From NCBI GenBank assembly GCA_014529385.2, contig CM043953.1:76601872-76665871 (forward strand): DNA of 64,000 nucleotides, in the 5' to 3' direction. Source of the stretch: Adiantum capillus-veneris. Lineage: Eukaryota; Streptophyta; Polypodiopsida; Polypodiales; Pteridaceae. The notes under the pieces were generated by a model that searched no databases, was not told where the DNA came from, and saw only the letters and a program-made list of their open reading frames with translations. Position 1 is the stretch's first letter. Every line of letters starts with the position of its first letter. This document shows, in pieces, positions 23,229 to 34,578 of this stretch. The position numbers and the translations under genes were made by a program.

Positions 23229-24973
23229 TCACACAATTGAGACAGAACTGAAAAAGCAAGTGCGAAATAGCTCGATCCACAAAGTATGCAGAAGGTCTCC
23301 CACTAGAACCACAATCTACGGGCAAAAGAGATGGATGCGGAATACACACCGCAATCCAAACTGCCAAACACTATGGCAAATAATGCTCGAGATAACAAAT
23401 CTCTCCCACCCGAGAGAAAACCACTGTCTCAAGCAAAGAAGGTGACCAAGAGGTCAAGCGCACTAGCCTCTACATTAGGCATACATATCTGGCAAAATTT
23501 TGGCAAAGTCTCCTTGTAACTGGAGTAAAAAACTCAACAGTAAATCGCAATGGAGACAACAACAAATGCCCAAATGGCCAATCCGGGAATGTACTTGTCC
23601 GGAATCACCTCACAAAGTCATACACAGAGCCAAACCGCTCTAGCCGGAGTATCACTCAACGGCGCTACAAATGACATACATATGTGAGCGAAAAACTGCC
23701 GCCAAAATGTGTCAATGGATGACAAATATGCCAGATAACCATAGCATACACAACTCCTCACTCCTACGAGAGTGGGTACAAGAACACCAAACTGTGTCCA
23801 AACTGACAAAACCTGTCAATGTGAGAGCCAAGTTCGATCACAAACTATGGCGAGTAATCTCCAACCACTATCCCACAAAAGGATACACAAAGCAAAAGCT
23901 CAAGACACTTGCTGTGTCGAAACCGGTATGCAAGCCAAAACACTGCAGAAGATGTCCTCAACTGCAAATGGCAACACCTGTGGGAGTACTAGACTCAACC
24001 TGTAGCGAGGAGTCAAAATTGGAAGCTCCAAATGGTCGAGCACACACAGCTCAAGACCAAAAAAGCAGAGCAAAAGATGCTCGCAATGCACCACCCAAAA
24101 GGAAAAACACTGCACACAAATCCTGAGTGCTATAAGCAATCGCAATCTCGATCGCACCAATAATGCGCACAAAACTCCTAGGAAAATTTCGCCAGAGTTT
24201 TGTCAGTAAAACGGTCACAAAACCTGTAACCAAACTGACTGCATGCTCAAAACCATGAGCAACCAAAGCGCATCAAACCGCACTCCAAATGCATGCACCA
24301 ATCTCCACACTTTGCATACATCATTGCAAACACCTGCAAATCTAGTACACAAATATCTGCTCTACCTGTGACTACCCAAAAAACTGCGTCTCTCAAGAGA
24401 CCGCTTCGATGGTGTGTAAACGCCTCTGTACTTCGTTGCCCAAGTCTACCAAAAAACCCTCAAACCACAAGCTTAACACAAGCTGCAATTGCATCTTCAC
24501 CTCAAAATTTATGCACTCAAATTCAAGCATCTCCCGTGCTTCCAAAAGTGCATCAAATTCTCACACAATGCGACAACATAAAATCTGGAATTTCTGTATA
24601 CAGTCAGTCTGAGCTGAATATCAACAAAACAGTGAGGAATTTGCAAAAAGTTTCTTCTGCAAAGTTGTAGACCACGTCGAATCGGATGGGTGCCTGGAAC
24701 ATAATTCTTGGATCTGCATTCTACAAGGAGAAAAACGAATCTGAAAACAGTGCTGTTGCGCACACAGTTTTAGGGCAGCACCTTCACTTACACACAATCT
24801 TCCACACTCCTTTCTGAGCTTCCACAAGAGCATACATCACTCTCAACTGAGCTCACAAGCTCCCATTGCATTCTCACAAAGCTTTCGAGCTTTCTTAATC
24901 TCTCTACCATCGAGAGCGAGCGAGCTATCGCCTCGAAGCTCTCGAAGCCGTCGTGCTCTCCGCGGTCACCATG
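23229..24973 (-). other. Long A/C-rich internal region of element H
   Basis: No protein domain recognised in 1.7 kb between the primer-binding site and gag. A short minus-strand frame near 24970-24790 (GDRGEHDGFESFEAIARSLSMVERLRKLESF) could be the N-terminal part of gag, with the rest a leader or intron-like spacer. Plus-strand open frames here are most likely chance. Confidence 0.45.
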
Positions 24974-24985
24974 GCTCTGATACCA
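24974..24985 (-). other. Primer-binding site for initiator tRNA-Met
   Basis: Minus-strand TGGTATCAGAGC, the classic plant LTR-retrotransposon primer-binding site, two bases after the LTR end CACTCACA. Confidence 0.95.
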
Positions 24986-24987
24986 AT

Positions 24988-25222
24988 TGTGAGTGCACAG
25001 ATGCGGTGCATATGCGGAGAGTGCGAAGGGGAGAGAGAGAGAGAGAGTACACAGGATGTGGGTGAAGCTCCCAAATCTCACTGTGTGAGCATCATGTGAG
25101 AATGTGAGTGAGAGCTCCTTATTATTTGTATGTATAAAGAATAAGGAGATTAATGTGGGCAGCCGGACACTGGCCGACAGACACGGGCAAAGCACGGTGA
25201 GGCACACCGCCTTTACCTAACA
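24988..25222 (-). repeat. 5' LTR of element H
   Basis: 235 bp, TGTTAGG...CACTCACA on the minus strand, abutting the ACAAG duplication at 25223-25227 and the tRNA-Met primer site at 24985. Confidence 0.93.
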
Positions 25223-25227
25223 ACAAG

Positions 25228-26010
25228 TACCCAGTCACCTTCCTTGATAGCATGTGGTCGTAGTCCATGCTTTCCATCAAATGCTGCCTTGTTTTTCAAT
25301 CTTGCCTCCTTAAGCTTCTCTTTGGCCTACTCAATATCCTCTTGACGCCTCTCAAGTTGTCGAATACGTAGAGCAAGCAAGTCTTCAGTAAACATACCTT
25401 CTTCCCATGGCATTATGGTCCAAGTTGTAACTTCTTCCTCCGTAGGCATAATGGGTTTCTGCCCATGCATCAATTCGAATGACATAAATCCTGTAACTGA
25501 AGTGTGAGTAGTGCGATCAACCCACAAAGCAAATGGCAAGAGTTTAGGCCAATCACCAATATGTCCTTCACACGCCTTTGCTAAAGCTTTAACAATAGGC
25601 GGATGTCCTCTTTCGCTCTTCCCGTTACATTCTTGGATTATATGCTGTGGTGAGGGCGAGTTTAATGCCCATACGAGCAAAAAACTCTCGAGCTTCATCT
25701 ACATCCAGCTCTCCTCTATCTGCAGTAATTCTGCCAACACATCCATACCTAGAGATAACATCTTCAAGAAAGAACTTGCATACTGAACTGGTTGCTTTGG
25801 TACGCAAAGCTCTGCCTTCAACCTGATTAGTAAGATATTCCCTGGCAAGAACAATATATCTCATCTGCCACACTCCTACTGGCATTGTAATATGGTCCAC
25901 CACCCACTTGTAGTGCATAGCTAGTGGATAGGTAGGATGCAACCCATCTCTATGTCGCACATTAGAGTACTGTTGACATATTAAGCATGACTCCACCAAT
26001 ATCGGTCTTT
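25228..26010 (-). pseudogene. Integrase zinc-finger end and catalytic core of element G
   Basis: Begins with the second half of the zinc finger (ESCLICQQ), then HYKWVVDHITMP (first catalytic Asp), RYIVLAREYLTNQVEGRAL, ITADRGELD (second Asp), and YNPR, followed by a frameshift near 25640 and NGKSERGHPPIVKALAKACEG (catalytic Glu). The wording (VDxxxMP, EGRAL, ERGHxxI, KACEG) is closer to fungal Ty3 integrases than to the plant Tat and chromovirus types elsewhere in the window. A stop lies near 25327. Confidence 0.82.
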
Positions 26011-26210
26011 AATTTTGACAAAGGTTACCCAGGCTCCCTCTGTGTAAAGCCCATAGACTTCATGAAACTCTTTAATCACATGTTGTGGGGGTTGCTTTAT
26101 CACAAATAATTCATTGTGGTACCCCTCCCGGGCGCTTCGGTTGCTTCCATAAATGTCCGTCTTTCAGGAAATAGCCATAGGCCCTTTTTCTGATCTTCTT
26201 GAATTCTTGA

Positions 26211-27368
26211 TCACTCCATCCTTCTTTTAGTGAGAGTACTTAGGTAGCAGCCAATCATAAGCCACTCTCCATCATAAAACTCTTCAGAAAAGACTTCAAA
26301 AACATGAGCAATACTACCACAGTTGGCATGTAGATAAGAAGACATGTAGAAATTTAAGCCAACATCATCACTCGTGGTCAACATCTCTTCTTCATCTTCA
26401 AACATGGCTCTTGATAACATATCTGCAATAGGGTTATCTCTACCTGCAATATGACAAAATTCAAGGTTAAGAGACTTGATATACGCTATCCATCGTAGCA
26501 TGGCAATGTTCGGAGTAGAGCAATTTGCAATCATCCCTATCAGTGGCAAGCAATCTGTCTCTACCACAACGGAAGCTCCAATAAAGTATTCTTTATCGGT
26601 CCTTAGAGCAGTAGCAACGCCCCAAAGTTCCCTCTTAACCTGCGGGTATCCTTGTTGATGAGCATTGAGCACCTTGGCTCCAAATCTCACTGCATATCTG
26701 TGTCCTTCAGCATCATCTTGACCTATAGCCCATCCAATACCTATTGGGCTAGTGTCAACTGTTAAAATAACTGGCGTGTTGCATTTATAATCAACTTTCC
26801 TCAAGGTTGGAGCCTCAAGAAGCATCTTCTTTAATTTCTTAATAGCTTGTGTGTGAACTTCTTCCCAAACAAACCTCTTACCTTTTCGTAGCAATTTATA
26901 CAGCACCTCTGCAACATGGGCAAAGTGTGGCAGCCAAATACGATAGAACACACACGCGCCTAAGAATCGACGAATCTCAGTAGCTGAAGAACATGTGTCC
27001 TTCATCTTTTGGATTGATTCAACTTTTGCAGGACTTGGCCTTCTTCCTTTAGAACTGCACATGTGTCCCACAATTAAGACCTCCTTAGCTCCAAAAGTCG
27101 ATTTTTGACCTGAAGGTGTTAAGTTAACTTCTTCAAGCCTTGATAATATAGCATCATAGTCAGCAATATGTTGAGCAACAAACTGTCTACACCCCCTCTG
27201 GTCTTTTGCTTCATCTTTTGAGCCTTCTTCACAGCCCTTAATTGGTAGATCATCAATGAAAGGCATGGTAACATGTGGGATAAAGTCCCTTAATACATTA
27301 TTCATGCCGTTCATCATATGAGTTACTGAATTAGTAGCACCCTGTGGCAGAGTGCACATCCTTACCAA
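26211..27368 (-). pseudogene. RT catalytic half and RNase H of element G
   Basis: Encodes LPQGATNSV, the catalytic strand VTMPFIDDLPIKG with an intact Asp-Asp pair at about residue 40, VLIVGHMCSSKGR, FLGACVFYRIWLPHF, and a Ty3 RNase H from about residue 205 (VILTVDTSPIGIGWAIGQ, KRELWGVATAL, VVETDCLPLIGM, NPIADMLSRAMF). The FIDDxPxKG form of the active site and its surroundings resemble fungal Ty3 elements. It overlaps the upstream frame by 7 bases, indicating a single frameshift. Confidence 0.88.
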
Positions 27369-28537
27369 ACCAAGAGGATACGCGTTGTAGTAAGATCCCT
27401 GATCTCCAAAGCTAACTGGAATTGATCATATCCTGAATAAAGATCGCCCATGGAGTAAATAGATCTACCTGCAAAGGCCTCAGCAAATTCATCCACAATT
27501 GGGCCAATACCCACATTGCGGATTGTTACCTTGTTAACTGGTTGCATATCCTGAATGAACATTAATGTACCATTTTTCTTCAAAACAGTAAACCATCGAT
27601 TAGAATACGGAGCACATGACGGCTCCAAAATTCCCATTTGAATCTTTTCATTGAGCAAATTGATGAGATTTGGCAAGTGAGCTTTAGGAACTGGAATAGG
27701 ATGCAAGATCCATGGCATGTGTGGAACAGTGAAAATAACCATTGGTGAAACAACACTCGGATCTCCACACCCAATCTCACTCGGCTTAAAAGCGAAAGCT
27801 TTACCATGTTTTTCGAGCATACCTTGAAAACATTTGATCTCCTCTTCATTGAGGAAACCGTCTTCTCCAACCTTCACTTGCTGCAGTGTCTCCTTAGTAA
27901 ACTTATGCCCTATGTTCTTTGGATCTCTGAGTATAGGTTGCCGAGAAGCCTCCTTGATCATCCCATCACTTCCTTCTAGCAGCGGTGTAGCCACTGGCCT
28001 CATTTTCTTTGCAACAATCTTGTATCTGGTCTCTACTTGCGCTTCAACAGTTTCACCTGAATCATCTTCAATATGCATAAGGGCTTCATATGAACTTAGC
28101 TCATCATACATGTCCATTGAATGGACCTTGACTACTTCAGTTCCGCTTTGTAACCTGTTTTGCTTGATCTCTTCAATCACTGACATAGTATCTTCATAAG
28201 ATACCTCTTCAAAGACTCCTGAAATCACATCATCAGATTCAAGCACATCACAACCCTGCAATTCACTTTGAATACCTGAAACATACTGTTTTTCCCACTT
28301 TGGCAGATCATTAAATTTTCTGAAAGAGATTGAACCTTCAGATGTTAACCCCAAAACCCCCGAAGAGAAAGCTTCTCTTTGCGAGAACTTCTCCTCACTT
28401 GTACACCATAGTCCCGCTTTATAATGGCACTCCGAGAAAATCCTGTGTAAACCTGTGTTCTCTAAACTCCTTACGTATCTTCGGCATTGGATGATCACGT
28501 AGACTGTCCTTATTCCTAGCATGGTCAGCACATACAA
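27362..28537 (-). pseudogene. Protease-RT linker and RT N-terminal half of element G
   Basis: The first 200 residues are an acidic linker. From about 220 comes the RT fingers: MGILEPSCAPYSNRWFTVLKKNGTL, MQPVNKVTIRNVG, YSMGDLYSGYDQFQLALE. It is followed by the catalytic half in the next frame at 27368. The 28537-28640 region between protease and this frame reads in another frame (CADHARNK), so the polyprotein is broken by small indels rather than large deletions. Confidence 0.82.
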
Positions 28538-28637
28538 TCAAGAATTGCACTTCTTTTTTACCATCACGCATAGGCCGAGCCATCATCCAGCACTTTGGTT
28601 TCCATTCGCACAGCCGTAATGTATGGTTGTCCCAGAA

Positions 28638-29370
28638 TTAAAGGATAAGAGGAATGATCCTGTATAAAGAATTTTTGTCATCACAGACATCCCCTACAGT
28701 TACCTTAACATTGGCACATGCACCATAGAGGTCGCCTGGAAGCATATTGGCAGCTCGAATCTGCCAACCATGGTCCACATCAATAGGCCATTTGGCTAAA
28801 AGCATGCTTTGGTGGTACAAAAAGGACTGTCTTTGACAGCACCTTTGACAAATCTTTGAGTTACAATTTCTACATGTCACATGAAAAATTACATATCATA
28901 CTATATATCAGTGGATAGATCTTCAAAAGAAGAATCTTAAAACACAAGTCCGAAAAGTTTTGACCTAAACTACAAAAAGTTTACCAGCCCCCACTTTTTC
29001 ATTGGTACAAGTAAAATAGGTCCTTTTTTGTACCACCAAACCACGCTTTCACCCATTTCCCCTTTTTGTGCAAGCTTTTAGCCATCAAATTGATCTCCGA
29101 TCCATGATCTATGAGTGCTAAGACCGGTTCTTTGATGTCACCAAGCTTTACAACAGTTTCGATTGTTGCTCTTGCCCAATGAGTCCTTGAAAAGTGACTC
29201 CTTGGTATGCTTTCACTATCTTCATCTTCATTGAAATGAACATGCCTTACCTCAGGTACGGTTGGATTTGACACTACCACAGACCTCGACTCTTCTTCTT
29301 CTTCAAGATTCACCAAATACTCTTCATAGTCGTCTAGAATTGCTTCAATGTGACGAACCGCCTGGCTCAA
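28638..29370 (-). pseudogene. Protease region of element G
   Basis: Encodes an acidic pre-protease segment (EEYLVNLEEEEES), then EPVLALIDHGSEINLMAKSL, where the catalytic loop expected as D-S/T-G reads D-H-G. A second frame from 28880 gives WPIDVDHGWQIRAAN... VKVTVGDV, the C-terminal protease beta-strands. Position 29370 is where the sequence switches to the plus-strand RT of element F. Gag and zinc knuckle are not present. Confidence 0.72.
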
Positions 29371-29374
29371 TGAG

Positions 29375-31384
29375 ATGTTTGCAAGGAAGATCAAAGAGGA
29401 GATAGATAAGCTGAGAGAGGCAGAGTTTATCTACGAAATTGAGCACACTGACTGGGTTTCATCGATTCTGGTGGTCCCGAAGAAAAATGGAAAGTTGAGA
29501 GTGTGCGTCAATCTCAAGAAAGTAAAGGTTGCTACAATTCAGGACGACTATCCACTCCCCATTACTGATCATGTAATAGAAAGAGTGGCAAGAAAAGAAG
29601 CCTACAGTTTCTTAGATGTATTTTCAGGCTACAACCAACTCGCAATTAAGCCAGAGGATCAATACAAGACGGCTTTTGCAACCGAATGGGGCATTTTTGC
29701 ATTCAGGGTAATGGCTTTTGGCTTAACGAATGCACCAGCCACATTTCAAAGGCTAATGGGTCATGCTTTTAAAGAATATCTAAGATAGTTCTTAGAAATT
29801 TACATGGATGACTTGTGTGTTCACTCTCTCGTAAGATTGGAGCACATAGAGCATTTGACCAAAGTGTTCAACAAATGCAGACTGTATCGGATTTGCCTGA
29901 ATCCGGAGAAATGTGTCTTCATGGTAAGACAAGGAAAAATATTGGGACATATAGTGTCCAAAAACGGTATTTCGAAAGACATGGAGAAGATCAGCGTAAT
30001 TGTTGATCTATCATGAGCAGTAAAGGTAAAGGAGGTACATGCATTTATGGGCCATTGTGGATATTATTGCAGATTTATCTACTCATACGCTATAATTGCA
30101 AAACCACTTTACGCATTGATAACTAAATTTGAGTGGACAGATGAGTGTGAGAAAGCTTTTCAAACTATGAAGCAAAGATTAATATCCGCTCCAATTTTGA
30201 AGGCTCCGGATTAAGAAAAGATATTCCATGTCCACGTAGATGCATCAGCATATGCTATAGGATGCATACTTGCACAACCTGGAGAAAACAACATGGATTT
30301 TCCAATCAGTTACTCCGACAGACAACTAAACAGTGCAGAGAAGAATTACACAACAACTGAAAGGGAGGGTTTGGGTATGATCTATGCTGTGAAAAATTTT
30401 ATACATTACCTACTTTCCAATAAATTTGTGTTCTTTGTTGATCACCAAGCATTGCTGTACTTGGTGAACAAACCTTGCAGTACGAGGCGGATTGTACGAT
30501 GGTTCATCATACTGCTTGAGTTTGAATTCACGGTTGTAGTAAAAAATAGAACTACACACCAAAGAGTGGATCATTTATCTAGAATGGTGCATGGAGAAAA
30601 CCCTGTAGGAGTTGATGATGATTTGCCAGATGCATATCTCTTCAACATAGAAATGGTTCCAAGATGGAGCGAGGATGTAATTCCTTTGTTGACTACTGGG
30701 TCATTGAATTTGACAAGACAACCATCTACCATTGCAGCATCTAGATCATTGGTAATGCTGGCTGGAAGGCTATACAAACAGGGATCAGATCAAATCCTTA
30801 GGCTTTGTGTCGAATCAAGTGAACAGGACTTGTATCTTCACCAGTCTCATATGCAAACCACGGGGATTCACAATGGGCACGCACAGACGTATCAAAGATT
30901 AATGGGAATGGGTGTATATTGGCAAAAAATGCAACAAAGTGTTCATATGCATATCACATCATGTGATATTTGCACTTTTCAAAAGCCGATAGAACACGCG
31001 ACTCTATTCAAATTATCTGTAGCACCCCGTTGGAGTAACTACATTGTTGAATACCTCACCACCGGGATACTGCCTGAAGGGATGAGTAGATCACGCATCA
31101 AAACGATCACGAAAGAGGCAGAAAACTATATATTGATTGAGGAAAATCTTTACATGAGGGGAAAAGACAATCAATTGAGAATGTGTGCGACGGAAAAGGA
31201 ATACGTTCCTATCTTAGAGCAAGCACATGGCGGACAAGCTGGAGGACATTTCTCAACTGACAAAATGGCCAAAGCAATTCTTATTGCTGGCATATGGTGG
31301 CCTACACTATTCATGAACGCTGAAGAGTTTGTGAAACAATGTGACGATTGCCAATTCCTAGAGCACGAGATGACATGCTCTTGA
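29375..31384 (+). pseudogene. RT, RNase H and duplicated integrase zinc-finger of element F
   Basis: One frame from 29375 to 31384, broken only by stops at 29786 (TAG), 30014 (TGA) and about 30212 (TAA). RT: VVPKKNGKLRVCV, DVFSGYNQLAIKPEDQ, FGLTNAPATFQRLMG, IYMDDLCVHS with intact Asp pair, GHIVSKNGI. RNase H: VHVDASAYAIGCILAQ, TEREGLGMIYAV, DHQALLYLVN. Then two copies in tandem of a roughly 115-residue linker plus HHCC finger (SHMQTTGIHNGH...SCDICT; AHGGQAGGHFSTD...QCDDCQ). Its 5' end is cut at the junction with element G. Confidence 0.88.
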
Positions 31385-32343
31385 GGCCCATGATGGGGGC
31401 TAGAGCGTTTGCAAAATGGGGAATAGATTTTGTAGTACCAATTGCACCTTCTGGATATAAAATGCACGCTCAATACATTATTGTGGAAGCAGATTATCTC
31501 ACAAAATGGGTTGAAGCGAAAGCAACAACCAAAAATGATGCGAAAATGACAGCACAGTTTTTGTATGAGAACATTTTCACCAGGTATGGCTTACCAATAG
31601 AGATAGTGAGCGATAGAGGGACTCATTTCGTCAATGAAGTGATCGAGTTCCTATTGGATGAATTCATGGTAATTCACAAGAAGTCAGCTCCCTATCATCC
31701 ACAAGCTAACGGCCAAGCACAAAGTACGAACAAGATTTTGGTGACAATTCTCACGAAAATTGTTGGTGAATTGAGAGCCGACTGGGATCAGAAGCTGCAT
31801 TCAGCTTTGTGGGCATATAGAGTAGTGAACAAAACCTCAATCGGAACAACTCCGTTCAACATGGTTTATGGAGTTCAAGCTATTTTGGCACTTGAATTTC
31901 TTATCCCCACACTTCGGGTAGCTAAAGAATTAGAATGGACGGGTCATGAATTATCCGATCAAATAGATAACCTCGAAAAAATGGATGAAACTAGATTGAG
32001 AGTAGTTGTATCAATCTACGTGCAAAAACAAAACATGAAATCATTCTTTGACCAACATGTTAGCAGCAAGGAATTTGCTACGGGGGATTACGTCTTAATG
32101 TATACCCTGAAACAACATTCCCAGAAACTCAAAAAGCGAGGCAATGGTCCCTATGTGATTCATGACGTATCATATAGCGGTGCCATTAAGCTTGCAACAT
32201 TAGAGGGAGAGGAGATGCCTAATTGGATTAGTGGCTGCAGATTAAAGAAGTACAACCTACCACTAATCTCAGAGATGCTTGCCAAAATTCACACTGCAAA
32301 GGAGCGCAAGAACAAAGCAAATGAGACAAAGGCTCAAGCATAG
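31348..32343 (+). pseudogene. Integrase core and tail of element F
   Basis: One base-level frameshift from the preceding frame near 31350. WGIDFVVPIAPSG gives the first catalytic Asp, IVSDRGTHFVN the second; the expected Glu in HPQANGQxESTN is Gln here (NGQAQSTNKIL), so catalysis should be lost. The C-terminal tail (FATGDYVLMYTLKQHSQKLKKRGNGPYVI) matches the Ty3 integrase end. The frame continues past the TAG at 32341 into a protease-like domain. Confidence 0.88.
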
Positions 32344-33212
32344 GAGGAGGCCAGAATCAAAATTTTAAAGCGCAAACAGAAATTATAGCAACAAAGACTT
32401 CCTCAACCAGTAGATACGGCTCAAATTCATCTTTCTATAATTCACACTGACTAGCAATGGGAAATAGGAATCGATGTTCACATCAATATCAGACTTCCGA
32501 ATGGAAGATATCAATGAGCATTGATTGACACAGGGGCAAGAGTCAATGTGGTCAACTTCTCCACTTACAAGATGCTTACCGACGAACCCCTAGTGTGACC
32601 CACCCGAGATTTACAAGCTGCAAACGGGCAACAATGCCAACATTGGGGATAACAAACTTACCAATCAATATTGATGGAAATAGTTGTCCTCATCAATTTG
32701 TGGTAATGAAAGACGGAGAAATCAGAGAATCACTATGTTTGGGAGTTCCATGGATGAGAACGTACAATGCAGTTAATGAATGGTTAGAAGGTGCGCTGAT
32801 GTACAAACACAACTCTAACACGTACATGACTCCATTCGTGAAAACAAATCACTCGTGGCCAATTATCCCCGTTGACAAAAATCAATCAGCTCATCAGTCA
32901 GAAACACCAAAAACGGCTGTTCGAAAAGTATGGATAAAGAAAACCGTCGTGCAGAACAAACCAATACAGATATGGCTGCCCAAGGCACAACTCAAGACGA
33001 CAACAACACCATATCAAAAACATTCAGGAGCTAATCCCGAGTGGAAATGGCAACCAAAGCTGAAGACAACCAACAATTCGGCGACCAAGATCGAAGGGAG
33101 ACCAAAAAGTCAACACAGGAAGCCTGAACTAACAAAATGGAAATGGAAACCTAAGGAAATTCAGGAACCTACATTAAAATTTGCAACTATAAAAACCACC
33201 GAATACAAATGA
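32344..33212 (+). pseudogene. Protease-like domain downstream of integrase in element F
   Basis: In frame with integrase (interrupted by stops near 32341, 32386, 32452, 32521 and 32596), the sequence reads IDVHINIRLPNGRYQ, ALIDTGARVNVVNF (retropepsin D-T-G-A loop at about 32525) and, after a frameshift near 32620, NLPINIDG... LGVPWMRTYNAVNEW, the usual C-terminal protease signature. A basic Trp/Lys-rich tail (VWIKKTVVQNKPIQIWLPKAQ) follows to 33212. In Ty3 elements protease normally precedes RT, so this order is unusual. Confidence 0.72.
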
Positions 33213-33473
33213 GTTCCAAAAATAGTTGCCATCAAAAAATCGACAATCAAGGAGAGAGCAATTGAACTACAAGCTCTTTTGTTCCATAAACAGCTAGCCT
33301 CAACATCCAAAGCCACTGAAAATTACATTCACTCCCCGCATCTTGCACAACATTTTGTTACCCGATGCATTGTCTCAAACATGAGGATAGGGCCACATTA
33401 CACGGCCATGCATAGACACAGATTTCAAAACCCATGCACATGCAGACAACCTTCATACGGGACGACTCAGTTT

Positions 33474-33487
33474 AGGAAGGGGGGGAG
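33474..33487 (+). other. Internal second polypurine tract of element F
   Basis: AGGAAGGGGGGGAG, one G longer than the AGGAAGGGGGGAG that precedes the 3' LTR at 39150. It lies 260 bases after the pol tail and is not followed by an LTR. Confidence 0.65.
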
Positions 33488-34438
33488 TAACTGCTGAATC
33501 TAGCAACAGTCAGGACCATTGAGGGGTCCAACGTGTATGTACATACATAATGCGTGTGTTTGTTGTTCTTTTTTTTATTTTTTAGAGTTCAATTTCGAAC
33601 AAATTTGATCAAAATCTGGCACTTTTTAGCGTTTTTATCATCCAACCAGCATAATAATGAGTTGTAATGACTAAATCTGGAGCATTGGGATGCTTCTAGT
33701 GAAAATATATACTTAGGGGTGAGTATAATAATTTTTGGCTAATTTTTGCCAGTTAATAAGTATTTTCAATTTATTTCGTTTGATTTTCGTTGATAATCTT
33801 CCAAAAATTAAAAATTATCGCCCACAGTGTCAGAATCAAGTTTTGGAAGCAAACGAAGAAGTATCATGATAAGGTTATCAAGCATGGAAGATATGAAGCT
33901 AATCTGAAGATGTTGAATTTCAGCCTTAATGATCACGACCACATTTCGCCAGAATCGCATCAAATGGTCATATGATGCCAGAATGACGAACGGTTCGACC
34001 CATAGATGGTATGCAGGTTATCTCAAGATCAAAGGTAAGGGAAATCAGCCCTATGTCACGAAAACCTCGGGGAGATATAGGTCAGGTAGGCCAAAATTCT
34101 AGCTCATTGTTCATTTTTACATTTTAAGAGAGAAGAAGAGAGCTTCTTGACCTAGAGCGAGCTGCCACATTTCTACCCCGTATGGACGGTCGGAGCCAGC
34201 ATTTCATACCAGATTTCACAGGTATGTTCCTTATCAAGTAAAGATCAAGTCTATTACACATGCAAGCGCCAATCACTCCACAAACGGGCGGATGGATCAA
34301 ATCAAACTCGGATTGAGTCAAATAGGTCAAGGGCCCCTAGAGGCATCAAAACAAAAAAAAATTCAAGCACAGAACACGTCAATGTGCTCCCCACAATGCC
34401 ATGAACCAGGCCATATGATCAGTTCTCAGTTTGGTGGT

Positions 34439-34464
34439 GGTACAACGATCGCGATCGGTGTACC
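34439..34464. repeat. Quasi-palindromic motif, copy 4 (best core)
   Basis: GGTACAACGATCGCGATCGG then TGTACC; perfect CGATCGCGATCG core and intact GGTAC/GTACC arms. Confidence 0.8.
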
Positions 34465-34552
34465 CCACTGACCAAACTTGGCACAGAAATTGCAAAAGGC
34501 ATCCCCTCAGCTTCGCCAACAAACTGCAAGTGTCAAAAATGAATTTGGTAAC

Positions 34553-34578
34553 TATGGTACGATCACGATCGGTGCCCC
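34553..34578. repeat. Quasi-palindromic motif, copy 5
   Basis: TATGGTACGATCACGATCGG then TGCCCC; right arm degraded. Confidence 0.65.

Larger units (their letters stand above)
20720..25222 (-). mobile_element. Copia element H, internally deleted, flanked by ACAAG
   Basis: The minus-strand element starts TGTTAGGTAAAGG at 25222 (5' LTR to 24988) and ends with an LTR copy at 20952-20720. The 5-bp duplication ACAAG is present at 20715-20719 and 25223-25227. A primer-binding site matching initiator tRNA-Met (TGGTATCAGAGC) follows the 5' LTR. Coding parts are gag, a copia protease and a fused tail of the RT/RNase H region; integrase and most of RT are missing. The 3' end carries two additional LTR copies, one inverted (20987-21176) and one direct (21179-21420). 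Confidence 0.92.
10838..29370 (-). mobile_element. Element G: Ty3/gypsy element resembling fungal-type clades, 5' truncated
   Basis: Minus-strand order is protease (29370-28638), RT and RNase H (28537-26211), integrase (26000-25228 and 20719-20429, interrupted by copia H), polypurine tract (20397-20382), then a 3' LTR from 20381 down to 10838, interrupted by the CACTA transposon. The LTR begins TGTCGTGTAG and ends CCCCCGACA, giving matching TGTCG/CGACA tips and an LTR of about 1.9 kb without the CACTA insert. Gag and 5' LTR are missing: at about 29370 the sequence switches abruptly to the plus-strand pol of element F. Confidence 0.78.

Noticed and set aside
23671-24126. 151-codon plus-strand frame in element H
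   Set aside because: Antisense to the element, Lys/Thr-rich from the A/C-rich composition, and without homology that I recognise.
29786-30016. Stop codons in F as possible sites of RNA editing or recoding
   Set aside because: U-to-C editing of stops is known in organelles of some ferns and hornworts, not for nuclear retroelements; methylation-driven C-to-T decay is simpler.
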